Origin: Pseudomonas farris
GTDB taxonomy: Bacteria; Pseudomonadota; Gammaproteobacteria; Pseudomonadales; Pseudomonadaceae
Direction of reading: 5' to 3'
NCBI RefSeq assembly: GCF_019145235.1
Contig: NZ_JAHSTV010000017.1
Location: forward strand, 40,714 to 104,713
DNA: 64,000 nucleotides
Each line of letters begins with the position of its first letter. Within the stretch, counting starts at the first letter, position 1. The notes under the pieces were generated by a model. That model saw nothing but the letters and a program-made list of their open reading frames with translations. It ran no database searches and was not told where the DNA came from. The position numbers and the translations under genes are program-made. Below are positions 1 to 7,911 of the stretch, in pieces.

Positions 1-6
1 ATTTTT

Positions 7-82
7 GGGTCGTTAGCTCAGTTGGTAGAGCAGTTGGCTTTTAACCAATTGGTCGTAGGTTCGAATCCCACACGACCCACCA
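7..82 (+). tRNA. tRNA-Lys (anticodon UUU)
   Basis: A 76-nt cloverleaf can be folded by eye. The acceptor arm GGGTCGT pairs with ACGACCC, the D-loop is of the AGCTCAGTTGG type, the anticodon loop CTTTTAA gives anticodon TTT, the T-arm carries GGTTCGAATCC, and the 3' CCA is encoded. A rho-independent terminator follows about 65 nt downstream, so this is probably the end of a tRNA transcript that starts at or before the window edge. Confidence 0.97.
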
Positions 83-146
83 TTTTTGAAACCAGTTAGC
101 GCTGGAATCGAATCTTAAGATCAGAGGCCAAAAGCGCTGATCGAAG

Positions 147-175
147 AAGGCGCCTTTAAAAGGTGCCTTTTTTTT
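147..175 (+). terminator. Rho-independent terminator after tRNA-Lys
   Basis: A GC-rich hairpin (AAGGCGCC against GGTGCCTT with one G-T pair) is followed directly by a run of T. It lies between tRNA-Lys and tRNA-Pro and ends three bases before the mature tRNA-Pro, so the two tRNAs are probably separate transcripts or partially read through. Confidence 0.8.
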
Positions 176-177
176 AC

Positions 178-254
178 CGGGGTATAGCGCAGTCCGGTAG
201 CGCGCCTGCTTTGGGAGCAGGATGTCAGGAGTTCGAATCCCCTTACCCCGACCA
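178..254 (+). tRNA. tRNA-Pro (anticodon UGG)
   Basis: A 77-nt cloverleaf. The acceptor CGGGGTA pairs with TACCCCG, the anticodon stem CCTGC/GCAGG encloses TTTGGGA (anticodon TGG), a T-loop GTTCGAATCC is present, and the CCA end is encoded. A strong terminator follows immediately. Confidence 0.97.
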
Positions 255-258
255 TATT

Positions 259-295
259 AAAAATCCTCGTATCGAAAGATACGGGGATTTTTTTT
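259..295 (+). terminator. Rho-independent terminator after tRNA-Pro
   Basis: The hairpin AAATCC-CGTATC / GATACG-GGGATTT has a GAAA tetraloop and is followed by eight T residues. It begins five bases after the tRNA-Pro CCA. Confidence 0.9.
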
Positions 296-310
296 GTCTG
301 CGGCAAATGC

Positions 311-346
311 AAAAAGGCCCTGCTTCTCGTTGGAGAAGCAGGGCCT
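311..346 (-). terminator. Terminator of the EF-hand gene (minus strand)
   Basis: A perfect 14-bp stem (AGGCCCTGCTTCTC and its complement, 4-nt loop) is followed on the minus strand by TTTTT. It begins 14 nt after the stop codon of the EF-hand gene. Confidence 0.85.
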
Positions 347-359
347 GGTCTTCAGCGAC

Positions 360-755
360 TTAGCTATTGTCTTTCAGGTGCTCGAACAAGCCCTTCGGCA
401 TTTTTTTGCCATTGGTTTCGTAGTTGGCTTTTACGTTATCAAAAGCCTCTTGTTCGTCGATCTGGTCGTCATGGTTGGTGTCGATCTTGTCGAAGTCAGC
501 CTTGGGCGCCACTTTCAAAAATTCCGCGCGGGATACCTTGCCGTCATCATCGGTGTCAGTCTTGGCCATCGAGGCGTCACCGCACTTGCCTTCACCACAT
601 TTGCCTTCAGGCGTCTTCACGACCTGTTCCGCCGAGGCCAGCAGGTAGCCCTGAGTCAGCGGCTGCGAAGCGAAGACAGAACCGGACAACATTATGCCTC
701 CGGCAAGAACAGCGCCGAGCAGGCCAACGGTGTTTTTACTGAGAGTACGGGGCAT
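360..755 (-). CDS. Secreted EF-hand protein with an EGKCGEGKCG motif (HvfA/bufferin-like precursor?)
   Basis: 131 aa. The start at 755 is chosen because AAGGAG lies 7 nt before the ATG; the frame extends upstream to 776 without a ribosome site. An N-terminal signal peptide ends near VFA-SQ. Then come a QPLTQGYLLASAEQ segment and EGKCGEGKCG (the only two Cys), followed by two EF-hand loops: DTDDDGKVSRAE (residues about 65-77) and DTNHDDQIDEQE (about 90-101). The QPLxQGYxLA segment followed by EGKCG repeats is typical of HvfA-type RiPP metallophore precursors, whose cysteines are modified by MNIO (DUF692) enzymes. No DUF692 gene is visible nearby. EF-hand calcium binding is well supported; RiPP maturation is inference. 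Confidence 0.85.
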   Translation of the reverse strand: MPRTLSKNTVGLLGAVLAGGIMLSGSVFASQPLTQGYLLASAEQVVKTPEGKCGEGKCGDASMAKTDTDDDGKVSRAEFLKVAPKADFDKIDTNHDDQIDEQEAFDNVKANYETNGKKMPKGLFEHLKDNS

Positions 756-968
756 TACAAATCTCCTTGGTTGCACAACACAACCGCTCGATAAAGGACG
801 CCACGTGAGTGCGGCGATGACCGAAGCAGGCAGTGCCTTGCTCGGGTGTGGCCATTTAGCGGGCGTGGTGTATCGCTACTGTGTCGCGCAAGGGGGGCTT
901 TGTAAGCGAAGGAATGGAATCAGGGGGGAGATACAGTGAGACACAGATCTCTAAGTTGATAGAGCTAA

Positions 969-1058
969 TGTGGGAGCGAGCCTGCTCGCGATGAGGGATT
1001 AACATTCAACAAAGGTGCTGGATGTCAGACCGCTATCGCGAGCAGGCTCGCTCCCACA
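969..1058. repeat. REPIN (inverted pair of REP sequences), divergent subtype
   Basis: TGTGGGAGCGAGCCTGCTCG and its complement lie as an inverted pair around a 40-nt spacer, immediately downstream of ndh. The arms read GAGCCTGCTCGCGAT rather than the GGGCTTGCTCGCGAA seen in most other copies in the window. The rest of 756-968 shows no gene; it must hold the promoter of the EF-hand gene. Confidence 0.9.
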
Positions 1059-1062
1059 GTGT

Positions 1063-2361
1063 TTAGTGCAGCTTCAACCGCGGCTCAGTCCCGCGCCCAA
1101 TCTTGCTACCCAGCATCAACATCGCTGTGCGAAACGCGCCGTATAGCGCCATCTGGTGCATGCGATATAGCGACACGTAAAACATCCGCGCCAGCCAGCC
1201 TTCGAGCATCACGCTACCGGTGAGGTTGCCCATCAAGTTACCCACAGCCGAAAAACGCGACAGCGAAATCAGCGAACCATAGTCGGTGTACTTGTACTCC
1301 GGCAGGGCTTTGCCTTCGATCCGCAGTTTCAGCGATTTAGCCAGCAACGAAGCTTGCTGGTGCGCAGCCTGGGCGCGCGGCGGCACATTGCGATCAGTGC
1401 CCGGTTGTGGGCAGGCCGCACAGTCACCGAAGGCGAAGATGTTCTCGTCGCGGGTGGTTTGCAGGGTCGGCAACACTTGCAGCTGATTGATGCGGTTGGT
1501 TTCCAGGCCATCGATATCCTTGAGGAAACCCGGCGCACGAATCCCGGCGGCCCAGACTTTCAGGCTGGCATTGATCACTTTGCCATCGACGGTAATCAAG
1601 CTGTCTGCCGTCACTTCGCTGACCGCGGCATTGGTCATGACGTTGACCCCGAGTTTCTCCAGGGTCTTATGCACAGGCCCGCCGATTCGTTCCGGCAGGG
1701 CTGGCAGCACTCGGGGTCCGGCTTCGATCAGGGTGATGTGCATGTTTTCCGGTTTGATCCGGTCCAGGCCGTAGGCCGCGAGTTCATGGGCGGCGTTGTG
1801 CAGTTCTGCCGCCAGTTCCACCCCGGTGGCACCGGCGCCGACGATCGCGACGCTGATCTGTTGCACCGTATCAGTTTGCCCGGCGTGGGCGCGCAGGTAG
1901 TGATTGAGCAGTTGTTGATGGAAGCGCTCGGCCTGTTTGCGGGTGTCGAGGAACAGGCAGTGTTGCGCCGCGCCCTGCGTGCCGAAATCGTTGGTGGTAC
2001 TGCCGACGGCAATCACCAGCGAGTCGTAAGGCACTTCGCGCGCCGGCACCAGTTCCAGACCGGCCTCGTCGTAGGTGGCGGCCAGCTGGATTTTCTTCTG
2101 CGTGCGATCGAGCCCGCTCATGCGCCCCAGCTGGAACTCGAAGTGGTTCCATTTTGCCTGGGCAACATAGTTGAGTTCGTCTTCGGAAGAGTTCAGGGAA
2201 CCTGCCGCCACTTCGTGCAACAACGGTTTCCAGATGTGGGTCAGGTTCGCGTCGACCAGCATCACACTGGCCGTGCCGCGCTTGCCCAGAGTCTTACCCA
2301 GACGGGTAGCCAACTCCAGACCGCCGGCGCCGCCGCCAACGATGACAATACGATGAGTCAT
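1063..2361 (-). CDS. ndh: Type II NADH dehydrogenase (NADH:quinone oxidoreductase)
   Basis: 432 aa, normal length for NDH-2, the single-subunit non-proton-pumping membrane-associated flavoenzyme that passes electrons from NADH to ubiquinone. An FAD-binding Rossmann motif is at the N-terminus (IVIVGGGAGGLELA), a second dinucleotide motif for NADH lies near residue 170 (VAIVGAGATGVELA), and the FAD-contacting IFAFGDCA motif is near residue 315. The start at 2361 is preferred over the upstream in-frame codon at 2376 because the FAD motif then begins at residue 4, as usual. It lies downstream of and collinear with the DUF3094, MOSC and DUF1780 genes, a neighbourhood shared with P. aeruginosa PA4535-PA4538 as I recall it. 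Confidence 0.95.
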   Translation of the reverse strand: MTHRIVIVGGGAGGLELATRLGKTLGKRGTASVMLVDANLTHIWKPLLHEVAAGSLNSSEDELNYVAQAKWNHFEFQLGRMSGLDRTQKKIQLAATYDEAGLELVPAREVPYDSLVIAVGSTTNDFGTQGAAQHCLFLDTRKQAERFHQQLLNHYLRAHAGQTDTVQQISVAIVGAGATGVELAAELHNAAHELAAYGLDRIKPENMHITLIEAGPRVLPALPERIGGPVHKTLEKLGVNVMTNAAVSEVTADSLITVDGKVINASLKVWAAGIRAPGFLKDIDGLETNRINQLQVLPTLQTTRDENIFAFGDCAACPQPGTDRNVPPRAQAAHQQASLLAKSLKLRIEGKALPEYKYTDYGSLISLSRFSAVGNLMGNLTGSVMLEGWLARMFYVSLYRMHQMALYGAFRTAMLMLGSKIGRGTEPRLKLH

Positions 2362-2421
2362 GGGGATATCTCGCAAGGCTAAAAGAAATCGGTGCAGTTA
2401 CCCGAGCGAGCGCGATGCTGC

Positions 2422-2595
2422 TCATAGCGTCAGGTAACTGATAAGTCGGCTCAACAGGCCTAGACCAATGGTCACTGCCAACACCAGCACCAGGAGCATC
2501 CACGGCCGGAAAGGCCGGCGCTCGACTTGGTGCTGGGACAGGCGCAGGTACTCTTCGACATGCTTTTGGTCGTCCGGGTTCAGGCGGCTGGTCAT
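2422..2595 (-). CDS. Small DUF3094 membrane protein (57 aa)
   Basis: Translated by eye as MTSRLNPDDQKHVEEYLRLS followed by a basic stretch (QHQVERRPFRPW) and a single hydrophobic helix (MLLVLVLAVTIGLGLLSRLI). The composition matches the DUF3094 family, which is found next to ndh in Pseudomonas. A GAGG ribosome site precedes the ATG. It sits 51 nt after the MOSC gene and 60 nt before ndh, so co-transcription is likely. Function is unknown; a one-helix partner for the membrane-bound NDH-2 is conceivable but only inferred from position. Confidence 0.85.
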   Translation of the reverse strand: MTSRLNPDDQKHVEEYLRLSQHQVERRPFRPWMLLVLVLAVTIGLGLLSRLISYLTL

Positions 2596-2646
2596 ATTGG
2601 GCCTCGTCAGATAGACGTTGCTGAATGTTTAGAAGCTACAGGGCTT

Positions 2647-3174
2647 TTATCCTGGGTTGAACGGAGCATAGCCGCTGTCCGGAATCGGCTCGACATTCAC
2701 CCTGTCGTCCAGGCGAATGATGCCACTTTGTAACACTCGGGCAGTGATTCCACCATGTCCGCGAACGGCCTGAAAGGTCCCGGGGCCGAGGTTGTTTTCG
2801 AGACGTGCGCAGGGCTGGCACCAGCCGCTGGTTTCAAAAATCGCCTGGCCGATCCTGAAACGCCGACCTTTGAGGCTGAACAGGTTGATGCCGCTGACGA
2901 CGATATTGCGCCGCAGATCCTGAGGTCGTACCGGTTGATCGTCCGGGCGGCCCATCAGCGAATTGATTACGGCCAGGTGTTCCCACTGAATCAACGTCAC
3001 CTGCCGCGCATTGCGCACACCGGGACGGGCATGATCACCGGTCAACCCGGCCTCAAGTCGTGCTTCCACGGCATCGAGTTCGATCATCGGCGAGCGGGAT
3101 TGCGGCCGCACACCGATCCAGCGCACACGTCCTTGTTGCGGTACTTCGGCGATCAACTCCTGCAATGGACTCAC
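2647..3174 (-). CDS. MOSC domain-containing protein
   Basis: 175 aa comprising one MOSC (Moco sulfurase C-terminal) domain. The conserved C-terminal cysteine region is present as ETSGWCQPCARLE (about residues 113-125), followed by the family's GGI-AxVLxxG end. Single-domain MOSC proteins of this size (YiiM/YuaD-like) bind the molybdenum cofactor or transfer sulfur to it. The start overlaps the stop of the DUF1780 gene by 4 nt (ATGA), implying translational coupling. The exact substrate cannot be told from sequence. Confidence 0.9.
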   Translation of the reverse strand: MSPLQELIAEVPQQGRVRWIGVRPQSRSPMIELDAVEARLEAGLTGDHARPGVRNARQVTLIQWEHLAVINSLMGRPDDQPVRPQDLRRNIVVSGINLFSLKGRRFRIGQAIFETSGWCQPCARLENNLGPGTFQAVRGHGGITARVLQSGIIRLDDRVNVEPIPDSGYAPFNPG

Positions 3175-3797
3175 AGACTGATTCCGACATCGAAAACGAT
3201 GCTGCGACCCAGGTTGCTGCGCAAGAAGTCCGGAGCATCCGGATGGGCGAATAGCACTCGGGCGAAGGTCGGACCGACCAGCGACAACGAGCGCCAGCCC
3301 TGACGCAAGTATTCGGTAGGTGGCGGAAAGTGGCTGTTGAGGTCCAGCACTTCGCGCTTGAGGCTGGCGAAGGCGATGATGTCCAGCTCTCCCAAATCCA
3401 TGCCCCGTTCTTGGTAGTTGTGGGCTTTTTTACGCAAGGTCGGCGCCAGTCTCAGCAGAAATTCATTGGCCGGGATGCGCCGGGGCTTGGCCTCGCGGCG
3501 CACCAGTTGGCTCAGGGAAAACGCGCTGCGCCGACGTTGCAGCTCGTCGCGCCATTCGTCGTTGAGGCGCCGGCCTTCGTCGAGCACGAAAAACACCTCG
3601 AAATTCGCGTCGCGGAACAACACGTCCGGCGGCTCCCCGGCAGGGGCAAATTCGTCGGCGCGATAGGGAATGTTCAGGCCTTGCAGCAGGCGCTGGCAAA
3701 CCCAACGCTCACGCTCCCATTTGCGGGCATTGGACAGGAACGTGTTGGCTTGCTCGGCCGCAATGGTCAGCAGGCGTAAATAATCTGAGTCATCCAT
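3171..3797 (-). CDS. DUF1780 family protein
   Basis: 208 aa from the start MDDSDYLRLL (3797). The open frame continues upstream to 3902, but that part (HQSTPPVPSAQ...) looks non-coding. The protein matches the DUF1780 family of gammaproteobacteria: the N-terminal ANTFLSNARKWERERWVCQR helix, the PPDVLFRDANFEVF strand region, and a basic HNYQERGMDLGELDIIAF segment whose acidic/Lys pattern recalls restriction-endonuclease-like folds. Function is unknown. It is the first gene of the DUF1780-MOSC-DUF3094-ndh run and diverges from the thioredoxin-fold gene at 3927. Confidence 0.85.
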   Translation of the reverse strand: MDDSDYLRLLTIAAEQANTFLSNARKWERERWVCQRLLQGLNIPYRADEFAPAGEPPDVLFRDANFEVFFVLDEGRRLNDEWRDELQRRRSAFSLSQLVRREAKPRRIPANEFLLRLAPTLRKKAHNYQERGMDLGELDIIAFASLKREVLDLNSHFPPPTEYLRQGWRSLSLVGPTFARVLFAHPDAPDFLRSNLGRSIVFDVGISL

Positions 3798-3926
3798 AGG
3801 CCCAAGCTTAGCGTTCATTTGCGACAAGCAGAAAGCGTGAAACGGTAAACGGGGGCACTGAGCACTCGGAACGGGTGGTGTAGACTGATGGCCATTACGC
3901 ATATGCGCTCGAACAAGGAGTAGAAC

Positions 3927-4394
3927 TTGAAATATTGGCCGGTGTTATTGCTCAGTCTTCTGCCTCTTTGGGCCCAGGCGCTGGAGGTTGGCGAGCGCCT
4001 GGCGCCGTGGACCTTACTTGATCAGTTCGATCAGGCTTTCACGCTCGATAGTCAGACTCAAACGCTACTGGTGGCGCGCAGCATGGATGCCGCCAAACTG
4101 GTCGGCGCCGCTCTGCAGGACGAGCCCAAGGGCTACCTGGAGGCTCGGCACACGGTATTTGTCGCGGACATCCAGCGCATGCCTCGACTGATCGCGAAAA
4201 TGTTCGCAGTACCGGCTATGCGCGATTATTCCTATCGAGTGATGCTTGACCGTGATGGTCGCGTGGCGCCGCGCTACCCCGGGGCCGAGGATAAAGTGCT
4301 GTGGCTGCAGCTCAAGGACGGCCAATTGGTGGAGCAGCACGAATACGCCACGGCGGCACAATTGCGTGAGGCGCTGGAGAAGGCCCTACCATGA
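3927..4394 (+). CDS. Secreted thioredoxin-fold protein without CxxC
   Basis: 155 aa, starting at TTG with AAGGAG 6 nt upstream. A signal peptide (MKYWPVLLLSLLPLWAQA) precedes a mature part with the layout of the peroxiredoxin/AhpC-TSA fold (LAPWTLLDQFDQAFTLD, YRVMLDRDGRVAPRYPG), but no CxxC motif or other cysteine. Homologues are often labelled FAD/FMN-containing dehydrogenase, which the sequence does not support. The stop overlaps an ATGATCGGC that is the vestigial start of a CbiM-like permease. A collapsed, diverged copy of this gene precedes the intact permease at 18021, so the two genes probably formed one unit before the 4.4-18 kb block entered. Confidence 0.8.
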   Translation: MKYWPVLLLSLLPLWAQALEVGERLAPWTLLDQFDQAFTLDSQTQTLLVARSMDAAKLVGAALQDEPKGYLEARHTVFVADIQRMPRLIAKMFAVPAMRDYSYRVMLDRDGRVAPRYPGAEDKVLWLQLKDGQLVEQHEYATAAQLREALEKALP

Positions 4395-4429
4395 TCGGCG
4401 CATGCCTATGGGCGTTCACGCTGCTTTAG
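4391..4429 (+). pseudogene. Vestigial 5' end of a CbiM-like permease gene
   Basis: ATGATCGGCGC overlaps the stop of the preceding gene by 4 nt, exactly as ATGATTGGCGC does at 18092 in front of the intact permease. After about four codons the similarity ends and the frame closes (MIGACLWAFTLL then TAG). This marks the left junction of the accessory block at about 4400; the stop codon of the K+ channel gene (4406-4408) lies just beyond. Confidence 0.6.
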
Positions 4430-4852
4430 CCTGTCCATGTTGTGCTTTATGACATCCATCACCGCAGCGGTCATCACCGCGGTGGAGACACCAAACATCA
4501 GGATTCCGTTGGCGGCCTCCAATGGGCCAAGCAGACGCCAGCGAGAGGACATGACGATGTCGCCGTAGCCCAGCGTGGCGAAGTTGACCGCCGAGTGGTA
4601 CAGCGCGGTGGCGAATTGGTCGAATTCGTTGAGCAGCATGAATAGCGTGGCCCAGATGGCGATCTGCACGAAATTACCGAGCATCATCAGCAGCATCACC
4701 ATCGACAACAACAGGATATTCAGCCATTGCGTTTCAGGCGGTTTGGAATGCCTGAAATGCACGTATTGACGCAGGCATATGGTCACGAAAATGGCTTGCA
4801 GTACCAGGCAGAGCAACATCACGGGAAGGCCGGCCAGTAAATTCGACAACAT
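4406..4852 (-). CDS. Two-TM potassium channel-like protein
   Basis: 148 aa. Hydrophobic helices at about residues 5-25, 45-75 and 110-130 surround a pore loop YHSAVNFATLGYGDIVM, in which TLGYGD is the K+ channel selectivity filter (PF07885, Ion_trans_2). No regulatory RCK/TrkA_N domain follows, so gating is not indicated. GAGGA lies about 10 nt before the ATG. It is 22 nt downstream of the AI-2E transporter gene and probably the last gene of the ppk2-sulP-AI-2E transcript. Confidence 0.85.
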   Translation of the reverse strand: MLSNLLAGLPVMLLCLVLQAIFVTICLRQYVHFRHSKPPETQWLNILLLSMVMLLMMLGNFVQIAIWATLFMLLNEFDQFATALYHSAVNFATLGYGDIVMSSRWRLLGPLEAANGILMFGVSTAVMTAAVMDVIKHNMDRLKQRERP

Positions 4853-4874
4853 GGGAATATCCTCGGCCGCCGTG

Positions 4875-5975
4875 TCAGGTCTGTCCCTGGTTGTCTGGCC
4901 CCGGCTCTTGCACTTGATCCACCCATTCCCAGAACAGCTGATAGCCGACCGCGAGTATCACAGGGCCGATAAACAGGCCGAGGATACCGCCCGTGACCAT
5001 GCCGCCCAAGGCACCGATCAGCACCACCGGCATCGGTACATCGACCCCACGACCCAGCAGCAGCGGTTTGAGGACGTTATCGACCAATCCGGCGATGAAG
5101 ACATAGATGGCAAACACAATGGTCGCCGTACTGGCACCTTCGCTCATGAAAACAAAGACGATGACCGGAAGGGTAATCAGGGTCGCCGGTAATTGCATGA
5201 TGCCAAGCAGCAGCACCGCCAAGGCGAGAAGACCGGCGCCGGGGACGCCCATGAACACAAAGCCGATGCCCACCAACAGCATCTGGATGAACGCGATGCC
5301 GACCACCCCCAACGCCACTGCCCGGATGGTGGCGGTGCACAGATCGGCGATTTTCGGCCCGTTGATCGGACCGCTGAAGCGCGTAACGATTCGCACCGCG
5401 CTGCGGTGGCCGCTTTCTCCATAGGCTAAAAAAATACCGGCAATAATCAGGGCGACGATGAATAAAAGGAGCCCCATGCTGACACCCGCAAGCTTGCTCA
5501 GCAGGGAGAGGCTCACGCCTTTGATCTGCGGTATGAACTTCTGAGCCAGATGGGGCAGGTCAGTGGTGGCTTGTGCCCATAAGTTATAAAGAGGTTCTCC
5601 CACCAGTGGCCAACTGGCTACCGTGGCGGACGGTGGCGGAATATGGAAACTGTCGGTTTTGACCATGGTCATGACCCTTTCCACGGACTCCGCAAGCGAG
5701 GCTCCCAACAAATAGACAGGCACCATAAGAATACTGATGACGATCAATACGATCAGCGTCGCGGTGATCCCGTCTTTGTTTCCCAGCTTGCCTTTGAACC
5801 TGACTTGCAAGGGGTAGAGGGTGATTGCCAGGATCACCGACCACAGCATCAGGTCGAGGAACGGGCTGAATATCTGAAAGCAGAACATCACCAGAACGGC
5901 AATCACTCCGGCACGAATCAGTACATCGAGCAGGTCTCGGGAAAAAACCTTTTCGAGAGTGGGTATGGGAACCAT
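4875..5975 (-). CDS. AI-2E family transporter
   Basis: 366 aa with about eight predicted membrane helices in the AI-2E (PF01594, formerly UPF0118) pattern: two N-terminal helices (VLVMFCFQIFSPFLDLMLWS), a soluble loop at about residues 85-150, and a C-terminal half containing the family's long hydrophobic GxGLLALAVLLLGIMQLP and GGMVTGGILGLFIGPVIL segments. Members export autoinducer-2 or act as Na+/H+ antiporters, so the substrate is not determined. AGGAGGT is 6 nt before the ATG. It lies between sulP and the K+ channel on the same strand. Confidence 0.9.
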   Translation of the reverse strand: MVPIPTLEKVFSRDLLDVLIRAGVIAVLVMFCFQIFSPFLDLMLWSVILAITLYPLQVRFKGKLGNKDGITATLIVLIVISILMVPVYLLGASLAESVERVMTMVKTDSFHIPPPSATVASWPLVGEPLYNLWAQATTDLPHLAQKFIPQIKGVSLSLLSKLAGVSMGLLLFIVALIIAGIFLAYGESGHRSAVRIVTRFSGPINGPKIADLCTATIRAVALGVVGIAFIQMLLVGIGFVFMGVPGAGLLALAVLLLGIMQLPATLITLPVIVFVFMSEGASTATIVFAIYVFIAGLVDNVLKPLLLGRGVDVPMPVVLIGALGGMVTGGILGLFIGPVILAVGYQLFWEWVDQVQEPGPDNQGQT

Positions 5976-6062
5976 TGATTACCTCCTGTAGAGAGTGGCA
6001 AAGGCATGCGCTCGATAAGCCGCGGGCGAGCCGGTAAACATGGAAACATTGATAAAACCCGT

Positions 6063-6089
6063 CGCTGAGTGCCTCCATGCCACTCAGCG
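6063..6089 (-). terminator. Hairpin at the end of sulP
   Basis: CGCTGAGTG and CACTCAGCG form a 9-bp stem that includes the sulP stop codon; on the minus strand it is followed by ACGGGTTTT. The T-run is short, so it may only attenuate transcription into the AI-2E gene, which begins about 90 nt further on. Confidence 0.4.
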
Positions 6090-7862
6090 ATCCTCCTCCT
6101 CCCAATCCACCGGATGAATCATCAGATAGCTGTCGACTGCAGTGCCTATTGTTGGAAAGAACGCCGTTTCGCCAAGCCGCGCGAAAAGCCCGAATCGCTT
6201 CAGCTTGTCCTTGACCGGGTCCTTCATCTCGGCCACGCACAACTTGATGCCCGCGGCGTGCAAGGTTTCGTCCAGCTCAGCCAACATGTCGGCCGAGGTC
6301 ACGTCCACGCTGGTGACGGGTTCCGCCGCAACGACCAACCAGCGCACTGGCGTAGGCGATGCCGCCACGGCGTCGAGCACTCGGTCATGGAACAACTCGG
6401 CGTTGGCGAAAAACAACGGCGCATCCCAGCGAAACAGCACCAGACCGGGTACAAGGCGCGCGTCGGGATAGCGCTTGATGTCGTGATAACCCTTGACGCC
6501 TTCCGCGCGTCCCAGAACGGCAGAATAAGGGCGCCAGCCATCCCACAGAAATTCGATAACGGCGATCACGATGGCCAGGCCGATGCCTTCAATCGCGCCC
6601 AGTACGGCCACGCCGACGGTGCAGACGATTGACAGCCAGAACTCCCAACGCTGGATTCGATAAATTCGTCGCAGGTCGGTGACCTCAATCAGGCCGATGG
6701 CGGAGGCGATCACCACCGCAGCCAGTGCGCTGGTGGGTAAATCCTTCAACAGGTCCGGCGCCACCACTAGCAATAAGGCAACAGCAATCGCGCCGATGAC
6801 TCCGGTCAACTGGGTTTTGGCGCCTGCAGCCTCGGCCACGGGCGTACGTGACGAGCTGCTGCTGATCGCAAAACCCTGAAAAAATCCGGCGGCCAGGTTG
6901 GCGACGCCCAGGCCCACCATTTCCTGGTTCGGGTCCACATAGGTGCGTGTCCGCGCCGCATAGACACGCGAGAGCACGCTGGTATCGGCGAACGAAACCA
7001 GGGCAACGGCGCAACCGCCGATCAGGACAGGGACGATATCGGCGCGAGTGATCCAGGGGATGTCGAACGCAGGCAAGCCTTGTGGAAGAGAGCCGAGGAC
7101 TGATATTCCAGCGCGCTCTGCAAGGTCCAGCACACCCACGGCGACAGTCGCTCCTGCCACGGCGATCAGAATGCCCGGCACGCGCTTGTTGCCCTTGAGC
7201 AGCAGAATCACGGCCAAGGTGGCTGCGCCGACCATGAAGGCGGTCCAGTTGGTTTTCCCCTCCATTACCGCTGTAGCGATCGCCCACAGGTTTCTCAGCG
7301 GACCGTCGGACTCAATCGAAAAACCGAAAAACTTGGGCAGTTGGCTGATCAATACCGTCAGCGCGATCCCGTTCATGTACCCGTAGCGGATCGGTTTGGA
7401 AAGAAGCTCCGTGACAAAGCCCAGGCGCGCTATGCCGGCCAGGATGCACACCACCCCCGATACGATCGCCATCATGCTCGCAAGGGCGATGGCACGACGC
7501 GGATCACCGCCGGACAGTGGCAGCACGACGGCGAGAATAACGGCAGCCAGCGAGGAATCCGGCCCCAGCACCAGAATTCGGCTGGGTCCGAACAGCGCAT
7601 AAGCGAGCAGCGGAACGATGGTCGCGTAAAGGCCATAGATGCCGGGTACGCCCGATGCCACTGCGTAGGCGATGCCGACAGGCACCAGCATCGTGGTCAG
7701 CACCAGTCCGGCCACGAGGTCGTGCCGCAACCAGGCGATTTTGTATCCACGTAGTGTGCGCAGCCCCGGCAGCCAGCGGCTCCAACCGGTGTCGCCGTCG
7801 GTATCCCGATGGACAATCCGGCCGGGTTCCGGGACGGGAGGCGAAACATCCGAATCGCTCAT
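6084..7862 (-). CDS. SulP family anion transporter with STAS domain
   Basis: 592 aa from MSDSDVSPPV (7862); the longer frame to 7964 would overlap ppk2. The membrane part (about residues 30-430) contains the SulP signature region GLYATIVPLLAYALFGPSR followed by LVLGPDSSLAAVI. A C-terminal STAS domain (about 460-585) holds the conserved FFANAELFHDRVL and VTSVDVTSADML segments. SulP proteins move sulfate, bicarbonate or other anions; no fused carbonic anhydrase is present and the substrate is open. It lies 49 nt downstream of ppk2, so the pair is probably co-transcribed. Confidence 0.9.
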   Translation of the reverse strand: MSDSDVSPPVPEPGRIVHRDTDGDTGWSRWLPGLRTLRGYKIAWLRHDLVAGLVLTTMLVPVGIAYAVASGVPGIYGLYATIVPLLAYALFGPSRILVLGPDSSLAAVILAVVLPLSGGDPRRAIALASMMAIVSGVVCILAGIARLGFVTELLSKPIRYGYMNGIALTVLISQLPKFFGFSIESDGPLRNLWAIATAVMEGKTNWTAFMVGAATLAVILLLKGNKRVPGILIAVAGATVAVGVLDLAERAGISVLGSLPQGLPAFDIPWITRADIVPVLIGGCAVALVSFADTSVLSRVYAARTRTYVDPNQEMVGLGVANLAAGFFQGFAISSSSSRTPVAEAAGAKTQLTGVIGAIAVALLLVVAPDLLKDLPTSALAAVVIASAIGLIEVTDLRRIYRIQRWEFWLSIVCTVGVAVLGAIEGIGLAIVIAVIEFLWDGWRPYSAVLGRAEGVKGYHDIKRYPDARLVPGLVLFRWDAPLFFANAELFHDRVLDAVAASPTPVRWLVVAAEPVTSVDVTSADMLAELDETLHAAGIKLCVAEMKDPVKDKLKRFGLFARLGETAFFPTIGTAVDSYLMIHPVDWEEEDR

Positions 7863-7911
7863 AGGACTGTGGCCCTTTGGTGTACAGCGCAGATCCGCTT
7901 GGACGTGCCGG

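Noticed and set aside
2376..2376. Upstream in-frame starts for ndh and several other genes (EF-hand gene 776, DUF1780 3902, sulP 7964, trkH 17967, coaE 20181, panD 34373, mrcB-divergent kinase 53828)
   Set aside because: The extensions lack family similarity or overlap the neighbouring gene; the downstream starts have ribosome sites or match normal family N-termini.
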